Shown one piece after another: positions 7,443 to 11,840 of a stretch of 11,840 nt of DNA. The stretch's first letter is position 1, and every line of letters begins with the position of its first letter. The stretch spans positions 1 through 11,840 of the forward strand of contig JAITBS010000635.1 of NCBI GenBank assembly GCA_031283515.1, given 5' to 3'. The DNA is from Planctomycetaceae bacterium. Its GTDB lineage: Bacteria > Planctomycetota > Planctomycetia > Pirellulales > Thermoguttaceae. A program made the position numbers and the translations under genes. The notes below the pieces were generated by a model. The model was not told the DNA's origin, searched no databases, and saw only the letters and a program-made list of their open reading frames with translations.

Positions 7443-8435
7443 ATGGATATGGGTTATTCAATATATAAAATATTCACGGACTTGCAGAAAAAAGAATCTA
7501 TCCACAAAGATAGTTTCTCGGCAACTTCTTTGCCATTTAGTGATAGACATAAGATTGGAGTTGCTCCTGAAGGATACCCTATGTTTTTTATTGAGTGCAA
7601 TAATTCTGCTAATTCATTAGATATAAACCTTGAGTTTATCTCCGTTCTGTTCAATCGCACTTGTCGATTATCAGAAGGAGAAAAACAAGTTGATAATATT
7701 TATACAATTATTTCTCTTAAAACAGAAAATATTGATTTTCAGCAGTATTTTCTTGAAGTGGCTTGTATCGTTTTAGAGCAATTACCAGAAAGTCCGTCCC
7801 ATAAACAACTCAAAACAGAAATTCAAAAACTCATAGAGTTATTTAGCCGTTTTAATCGCCCCCATCGCAAAACTATACAAGGACTTTGGGCTGAATTGTT
7901 TGTCATAGAACAAGCAAAATATCCAGAATATTTAATACAATCGTGGCATGCTGCACCAGAGGACAAATTTGATTTCAACGATGGTCAAGATAAAATAGAG
8001 GTAAAAAGCACTTCGGGGGTAAGGCGTGTTCATAGCTTTGCTATTGAACAACTAAACCCAAATCGGAACTCAAATTTGTTGATAGCTTCGGTTTTTGTAA
8101 TTCAAACAGGTCGTGGTAAAAATATCTTTGACCTGAAAGATTCTATTTGCAAAAGGGTGCAAAATTTACAGTTACAGTTTCGTTTAAACGAAATATTATC
8201 TCAAACGCTTGGTAGCGATTTCGATAAAGTGTTTGATGTTTATTTCGATTACCAGCAAGCACTTGATACACTTACTTTTTACGATTTCAAAGATATTCCA
8301 ACCATACACAGTGATAATATACCGGAAGAGGTAAGCAACGTTCGATTAGATTGTGACTTGTCGCGTGTCATAACAATCAAGGACAAAGTTTTCAATACTT
8401 CCCAAAGTCCACTTTTTAGAAGCATACAAATATGA
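7443..8435 (+). CDS. PD-(D/E)XK nuclease-like protein (DUF4420-type) of the restriction module
   Basis: The 330-residue protein carries a restriction-endonuclease-fold core at about residues 148-200. Glu151 lies in GLWAELFVIEQ, Asp177 in DKFDFNDG, and Glu186-Val-Lys188 in KIEVKST, giving the E...D...ExK pattern that coordinates Mg for DNA cleavage; conserved SFAIEQL follows. This arrangement matches the PD-(D/E)XK motif proteins that recur next to Z1 and GHKL genes. It is the most likely DNA-cutting subunit of the system. The N-terminal 140 residues are probably an interaction or DNA-contact domain. It begins with no gap after the Z1 stop, and its own stop overlaps the next start (ATGA), so subunits are likely made in fixed proportion. 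A nearby in-frame ATG 6 nt later is an alternative start. The catalytic motif is visible; cleavage activity is inferred. Confidence 0.85.
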   Translation: MDMGYSIYKIFTDLQKKESIHKDSFSATSLPFSDRHKIGVAPEGYPMFFIECNNSANSLDINLEFISVLFNRTCRLSEGEKQVDNIYTIISLKTENIDFQQYFLEVACIVLEQLPESPSHKQLKTEIQKLIELFSRFNRPHRKTIQGLWAELFVIEQAKYPEYLIQSWHAAPEDKFDFNDGQDKIEVKSTSGVRRVHSFAIEQLNPNRNSNLLIASVFVIQTGRGKNIFDLKDSICKRVQNLQLQFRLNEILSQTLGSDFDKVFDVYFDYQQALDTLTFYDFKDIPTIHSDNIPEEVSNVRLDCDLSRVITIKDKVFNTSQSPLFRSIQI

Positions 8436-9922
8436 ATAAAATATATCCTGAAACATTATGGCAGTTGATGCTTGATGTGCTCAAAGGCACACCAGAGTTT
8501 GTATATATCAGTGGGACACAACCATTTTTAATGTCGTTTAATAACAAGGAATACTTTATTTATGTAAAAAATTTATCTTCGGCATATTTCAAAGAACGTC
8601 CTGATACAACACGGGCACAGTTACCAATTCGCGATAATTTTGAGAATATAAAAAAATCTCCAAATCCATTTATTTTTCTTGGGTACGACCAAGATAACGA
8701 TGTTTTGGTTTGTTGGAATTTTCATATTGTAAAAACACGTTTGAATGAAAAGAAAAGCGTTTCTTTCTATTCCCGCCAATTTTTTCAAGACGAAGTTTCT
8801 TTAGGTAACTTTTTACGCAAGCGACTAAAAAATGGAGATGAGCCGATTCTTTTCAAGAGAAAAAATTTGATTGATTTTTTCAAACAAATTGATACATTTT
8901 TCCCGCTCGAAACAGCCACAGATACCACAACTAATTCTTTGATTGAAAATCAAATATTAGACAGTGATAATAACGAACCAATAGAAAGCACTAATCTTTT
9001 TGTATCCAACGGGAAGCTATTGAAAATAACCGATACAAATTTAATAGAGCAATTAAAACCTCTTATTGAGACCAAACATTCTTTGGAGGCTTTGAAATTC
9101 GCGGCAGATTATTACAAGGGACAATTTCCTGCAATGAAATTGAAAGATTGGAATGAATTAGTGAAAAATGTAAACTGTAATGAGCCTGAATTAGAAGTAA
9201 CGGAAACGCAGGAAAATATAAAACCCATAAAAATCTATTCAACTGATAATGTCAGAAATAGATTTGTCAATTATATGCAAGACAACGAATTATCCGAAGC
9301 CTCTATTTCTCACTATATACAAGCACTTTCCGGTAAAATTTCAGAAGGTATTCGAAATTACTTGGCACCTGATTTGTCTGATATATTCAAAGTTACAGAT
9401 ATTCTTTTACTTCAATCTTGGCTGTTAAAGTTATTCAAGTTTCAGGAATATATATTGCTTGATGAAATTGGAAAGAAAATGTATAGTTGCGCTCTGAAAA
9501 AATACATTCAATTTGTTGAATTTTTATCGTCAAAAGATACATATTTTGTAGCGGAGCCGCAAGCACAATACATTACTTCCAAGTCGCCAGAGTTTACAGA
9601 AAACGCAAAGCGAAAAGAATTTATTTTAAGAGTAACATATCCCGATGGTCGGATTGTTGCCGAAAGAGTAGTTTACAAAACACTCTTAGATGTTATTAAG
9701 TCCGCAGGAGTTTATAATGTTCAGTCACTGGGTATCTTTGTCAATAAAATAAACTTGGTTTCCGAAACAGTCTTGCCTCGTTACGAAACATCACAAAAAC
9801 ATATCGGCAATGGATTGTATGTTATGACAAACTGTGATACAGAAACCAAGCAACGCATAATAGAGCAGATTTCGGAAGCGTTTAATATGGGTTTAGAAGT
9901 AGAAAAAGTATCAATAGTGTAA
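8432..9922 (+). CDS. Three-part protein of unknown function, last intact gene of the restriction operon
   Basis: I do not recognise a named family over this 496-residue protein, but three parts can be seen. Residues 1-160 form an alpha/beta module with a strand ending in YFIYVKNLSS, then RAQLP, FIFLGYDQDNDV and VSFYSR; I have an impression of similar modules in Bacteroidetes restriction-linked proteins. Residues about 270-368 are all-helical and look like an integrase-type core-binding (SAM-like) DNA-binding fold (VRNRFVNYM, LSEASISHYIQAL). Residues 396-496 form a C-terminal module (YPDGRIVAERVVYKTLLDVI, SQKHIGNGLYVMTN, IEQISEAF) that seems to recur in Bacteroidetes defence proteins. There is no P-loop, no membrane segment and no clear nuclease triad. 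The 4-nt start/stop overlap with the nuclease gene ties it to the system. It may be a site-recognition or adaptor subunit, replacing the AIPR protein often found in related operons. Membership is firm; function is unknown. Confidence 0.8.
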   Translation: MNKIYPETLWQLMLDVLKGTPEFVYISGTQPFLMSFNNKEYFIYVKNLSSAYFKERPDTTRAQLPIRDNFENIKKSPNPFIFLGYDQDNDVLVCWNFHIVKTRLNEKKSVSFYSRQFFQDEVSLGNFLRKRLKNGDEPILFKRKNLIDFFKQIDTFFPLETATDTTTNSLIENQILDSDNNEPIESTNLFVSNGKLLKITDTNLIEQLKPLIETKHSLEALKFAADYYKGQFPAMKLKDWNELVKNVNCNEPELEVTETQENIKPIKIYSTDNVRNRFVNYMQDNELSEASISHYIQALSGKISEGIRNYLAPDLSDIFKVTDILLLQSWLLKLFKFQEYILLDEIGKKMYSCALKKYIQFVEFLSSKDTYFVAEPQAQYITSKSPEFTENAKRKEFILRVTYPDGRIVAERVVYKTLLDVIKSAGVYNVQSLGIFVNKINLVSETVLPRYETSQKHIGNGLYVMTNCDTETKQRIIEQISEAFNMGLEVEKVSIV

Positions 9923-9941
9923 AAATAAAAGGTAAAAGATT

Positions 9942-11265
9942 ATGCCCGAGAAACAAAACATAGAATACAAGAAAATCTGGAAAGATGAATACCTGAAATG
10001 GATATGCGGATTTGCCAATGCGCAAGGCGGCAAAGTTTTCATAGGTAAAGACGATGACGGTACTGTCATTGGCTTGCAAAATTCCAAAAAACTGTTGGAA
10101 GATATTCCCAACAAGATAAAAGACATTTTGGGTATCGTTGCCAATGTAAACTTGCACCAAACCGAAGATGGCGAATATATCGAAATCGTTGTAGAAACTC
10201 AACTTAATCCTGTAAATTACAAAGGCGAGTATCACTATCGTAGCGGTGCAACCAAACAGGAATTAAAAGGTACAGCGTTGGATAAATTCCTGCTGCAAAA
10301 ATATGGTAAGAAATGGGACGGCGTACCAATTCCAAATGTTACGGTTGCCGATTTAAAGCAGGAAACTTTTGCTTTTTTCAAAAAAGGGTATCGAAAGCAA
10401 GCGTTTAGACGAAGGCAATAGCAATGACACACCCGAACCAACTGCTTACAAACTTAAATCTGCTTGACAGCGGACATTTGAAGCGGGCTGCATTGCTACT
10501 TTTCCACCCCAACCCAGAGAAATTTGTAACCGGTGCGTATATCAAAATCGGGTTTTTCCGCACCGACAGCGATTTGCTGTTTCAGGACGATATTCACGGA
10601 AATTTGTTTGAACAGGTCGAAAAAACAATGGAACTGCTTCTGACAAAATATACCAAAGCCCTGATAAGTTATAGGGGGCTGTCGCGTATCGAAACCTACG
10701 AATATCCCAAAAAAGCCCTGCGCGAAACTCTTTTAAATACTGTGGCACATAAAGATTATGCCGGTTGTACACCCATTCAAATCAGTGTGTACAACGATAA
10801 GATTATGATTTGGAATATGGGGCAACTGCCTGAAAATTGAACGATTGAAATGCTGCAAAAGAAACATTCGTCCATTCCTTACAACCCCGATATTGCCAAT
10901 GCGTTTTTCGTAGCGGTTATATTGAAGCATGGGGACGAGGCATTGAAAAAATCAACGAAAATTGCGCAGAAGCGGGTTTGCCTTTACCCTTGATATACCA
11001 CAACACAGGCGGCTGTTGGGTAGAGTTCCGCAAAGATATTTATAACAAGGAAGAGTTAAGTGTCAGAGGATTGAATGAAAGACAGATAGATGCTTTGTTG
11101 TTTTTTAAAGCGAAAGGCGAAATAACGAGTTCCGAATACGCCCAAAAATATAATATTTCCGATAGAACAGCAAGAACAGACCTGACGGAATTAGTTGAAA
11201 AAGAGTTATTAAACAAACAAGGCGAAACAAAATTAGCCGTTTATATTTTCCCGATTCGGAAGTAA
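9942..11265 (+). pseudogene. Schlafen/AlbA_2-type ATP-binding HTH regulator, broken by several lesions
   Basis: Read across frames, this is one gene of about 440 codons. It has an N-terminal AlbA_2/divergent-AAA domain (FANAQGGKVFIGKDDDGTVI), a middle region typical of the family (HLKRAALLLFHPNPEKF, KIGFF, ALRETLLNTVAHKDYAG, GQLPEN) and a C-terminal winged helix (LNERQIDALLFFKAKGEI, ISDRTARTDL). Four lesions break it. An A-run has grown from 5 to 6 at 10380-10385. One extra base lies near 10437-10439. The usual Trp after GQLPEN is a TGA at 10838-10840. One base is missing near 10909, where FFRSGYIEAWGRGIEKI is split. Each part remains recognisable, so inactivation looks recent. It starts 19 nt after the 496-residue gene, in the same direction, so it was probably co-transcribed. 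Relatives act as putative transcriptional regulators or as nucleic-acid-linked effectors; its role here is unknown. Confidence 0.8.
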
Positions 11266-11276
11266 TTTCCGAATCG
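11252..11276 (+). terminator. Hairpin at the end of the Schlafen-like gene, possible terminator
   Basis: CGATTCGGAA and TTCCGAATCG form a perfect 10-bp stem with a 5-nt loop (GTAAT) that contains most of the pseudogene's stop codon. A classical U-run does not follow; instead two copies of TTTCCGAAA come next. It may end transcription of the operon or stabilise the mRNA 3' end. Confidence 0.5.
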
Positions 11277-11294
11277 TTTCCGAAATTTCCGAAA
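11266..11294. repeat. Short tandem repeat of TTTCCGAAW
   Basis: TTTCCGAAT(CG) at 11266-11276 is followed directly by two exact copies of TTTCCGAAA (11277-11285 and 11286-11294). The first copy doubles as the right arm of the hairpin. This could be a slippage-made extension of the terminator arm; no function can be read from it. Confidence 0.45.
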
Positions 11295-11318
11295 TAAATA
11301 AGAGAAGTGCAAATTCCC

Positions 11319-11343
11319 CCAAATCCCCATAATGGGGATTTGG
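11319..11343. terminator. Perfect 12-bp inverted repeat, candidate bidirectional terminator
   Basis: CCAAATCCCCAT and ATGGGGATTTGG flank a single A, giving a strong hairpin 53 nt downstream of the Schlafen-like reading frame. AAATTTTAATTT follows on the plus strand, only a weak T-tract. It is the best candidate for the end of the operon transcript; alternatively it is a protein-binding palindrome. Confidence 0.55.
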
Positions 11344-11368
11344 AAATTTTAATTTCAAGCGGTATAAA

Positions 11369-11494
11369 TCATTTATTCAGTGCCTCCGCACAAAACAACG
11401 CAGGTAAAAAGGTATTCGTCAATCGCTCCATTTGTTCCACAAAAACATAGCAGCAATGGCATTTAGACTGTGTATTTGAGAAATCACTTTCAAG
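11369..11494 (-). pseudogene. Possible minus-strand gene remnant
   Basis: On the minus strand a 41-codon open frame runs from just after a TAA (11497-11495) to a TGA (11371-11369). It reads like protein rather than noise (KCHCCYVFVEQMERLTNTF, ALFCAEALNK). There is no start at its head; an internal ATG at 11431 would give about 20 residues. It may be the tail of a lost mobile-element gene. I do not recognise it, and chance is not excluded. Confidence 0.22.
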
Positions 11495-11554
11495 TTAATA
11501 CCCTTTCCTCATTAGTAGAAAGCAAACATCCGTAATCAAGGCTTTACAAGAAGT

Positions 11555-11586
11555 GTTTGAGAGGTACTTAACGAACACTATCAACT
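11555..11586. repeat. 32-nt direct repeat, copy 1
   Basis: It matches 11622-11653 at 29 of 32 positions, with the shared core GGTACTTAACGAACA and the end ATCAACT. The repeat period is 67 nt. The conserved block could be a binding site for a recombinase, replication or regulatory protein, or the remnant of a tandem duplication; the 35 nt between the copies show no obvious similarity to what follows copy 2. Confidence 0.6.
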
Positions 11587-11621
11587 GTTTTCCAAACTGC
11601 TTTTCCACTCGAATACGCTTA

Positions 11622-11653
11622 GTTTGAGGGGTACTTAACGAACAAAATCAACT
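11622..11653. repeat. 32-nt direct repeat, copy 2
   Basis: Second copy of the repeat at 11555-11586, differing at three positions. It ends one base before the 15-nt palindrome at 11655, so repeat, palindrome and 29-nt repeat form a compact array just before the presumed host boundary. Confidence 0.6.
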
Positions 11654-11654
11654 T

Positions 11655-11669
11655 GTGAGTGTCACTCAC
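11655..11669. promoter_or_regulatory. 15-nt perfect palindrome
   Basis: GTGAGTG and CACTCAC flank a central T. With a single-base centre it is more likely a dimeric protein's binding site than a hairpin. It sits between direct-repeat copy 2 and the right 29-nt repeat, about 100 nt upstream of the glycosyltransferase start, so it could belong to an element end or to that gene's control region. Confidence 0.4.
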
Positions 11670-11675
11670 GGTTTC

Positions 11676-11704
11676 ACAACTTCTTTAAGACTATTTGTGA
11701 ACAA
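11676..11704. repeat. 29-nt repeat, right copy, with inverted ends
   Basis: It matches 133-161 at 25 of 29 positions. Taken with the preceding two bases, TTCACAA (11674-11680) and TTGTGAA form a perfect 7-bp inverted repeat around a 15-nt centre. It lies directly before the DNA leading into the glycosyltransferase gene. It could be an integration-core remnant, an insertion-sequence end or a dispersed hairpin repeat. Confidence 0.45.
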
Positions 11705-11769
11705 CACATGGGGGTACACCGCCTGAAAGGCTACCTTTGTCCGGCGAAACGGATTCAATACGTGTTGAT

Positions 11770-11840
11770 ATGCGGGCGACGGACAGTATTGTGATTATCC
11801 CGACTTACAACGAGCGGGAAAACGTGGAGAACATCATACG
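11770..11840 (+). CDS. Polyprenol-phosphate mannose synthase-like GT2 glycosyltransferase, N-terminal part
   Basis: Only about 23 codons lie inside the window. They read MRATDSIVIIPTYNERENVE and onward, the classic start of family-2 glycosyltransferases of the dolichol/polyprenol-phosphate mannosyltransferase type: the IIPTYNERENV strand-loop binds the sugar nucleotide (GDP-mannose in characterised members). Such enzymes move a sugar onto a membrane polyprenyl phosphate at the cytoplasmic face of the inner membrane. The same opening is typical of Bacteroidales homologues. The ATG at 11770 fits the usual short lead before SIVIIPTYNE. Higher GC content than the island marks it as host backbone. 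Substrate cannot be settled from this fragment. Confidence 0.8.
   Translation, partial: MRATDSIVIIPTYNERENVENII

Larger units (their letters stand above)
11495..11769. other. Non-coding stretch with repeats before the glycosyltransferase gene
   Basis: Together with the preceding bases from 11277 this makes about 490 nt without an intact gene. It holds the pair of 32-nt direct repeats, a 15-nt palindrome and the right copy of the 29-nt repeat, annotated separately. GC content rises again after about 11705, which I take as the return to host backbone. The promoter and leader of the glycosyltransferase should lie here, but I see no convincing TAnnTTTG element. Confidence 0.4.

Noticed and set aside
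9882..10441. Minus-strand frames of up to 117 codons opposite the Schlafen-like gene, rich in Leu/Phe/Ile and membrane-like
   Set aside because: The hydrophobic look comes from reading Lys/Glu/Asn-rich codons backwards; the plus strand carries the recognisable AlbA_2 domain.
10424..10840. An independent 138-residue gene starting at the ATG at 10424
   Set aside because: Its sequence is the middle part of the Schlafen-like family and joins the flanking frames after single-base corrections, so it is a piece of a broken gene.
11555..11653. The 32-nt direct repeats as a two-unit CRISPR array
   Set aside because: Only two copies, no cas genes, and spacing followed by a palindrome rather than another repeat.

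Overview
The window looks like a chromosomal accessory island in a Bacteroidetes genome, most likely Bacteroidales. Three things point there. The truncated integrase and its excisionase-like partner are of a type I associate with Bacteroidetes mobile elements. The right edge carries the start of a polyprenol-phosphate-mannose-synthase-like glycosyltransferase of Bacteroidales style. A sequence matching the Bacteroidetes -7 element (TAnnTTTG) sits before the regulator gene. The interior is AT-rich, while the left dnaK remnant and the right-edge glycosyltransferase are clearly richer in GC, as expected of imported DNA in a host backbone.

Layout. Bases 1-132 hold no recognisable gene. A 29-nt sequence (133-161) precedes an orphan 3' end of dnaK (about 181-449), and a related 29-nt sequence (11676-11704) precedes the glycosyltransferase at the right edge. 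Next come remnants of a mobile element: a double-HTH/zinc-finger excisionase-like gene broken by a frameshift (669-1242) and an integrase that keeps only its N-terminal part (1244-1609, remnant to about 1650). The central module then runs in one direction: an XRE regulator (1805-2092), a small gene that appears frameshifted (2098-2368), a Dcm-type cytosine-C5 methyltransferase (2377-3705), a GHKL/MORC-like ATPase (3689-5224), a Z1-domain helicase-like ATPase (5226-7442), a PD-(D/E)XK nuclease-like protein (7443-8435) and a 496-residue three-part protein (8432-9922). Nineteen bases later lies a Schlafen/AlbA_2-type ATP-binding regulator gene broken by three frameshifts and one nonsense codon (9942-11265). 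A 500-base non-coding stretch with hairpins, direct repeats and a palindrome follows.

How the genes work together (inference). The five large genes overlap or abut (overlaps of 17 and 4 nt, gaps of 1 and 0 nt), so they are almost certainly one transcript making one ATP-dependent restriction-modification system. The methyltransferase would protect host DNA. The GHKL ATPase would act as a DNA clamp, the Z1 protein as a translocase or remodeller, and the PD-(D/E)XK protein as the nuclease. The last protein is probably a recognition or adaptor subunit. The XRE protein probably delays or balances expression, like restriction-modification controller proteins. The methylase + GHKL + Z1 + nuclease combination belongs to the predicted MutL/MORC-type restriction systems described by comparative genomics (Iyer, Abhiman and Aravind). 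I know of no detailed mechanism for them, and the 496-residue component is the least understood part. The core genes are intact while nearly all neighbours are broken, which suggests the core is kept by selection.
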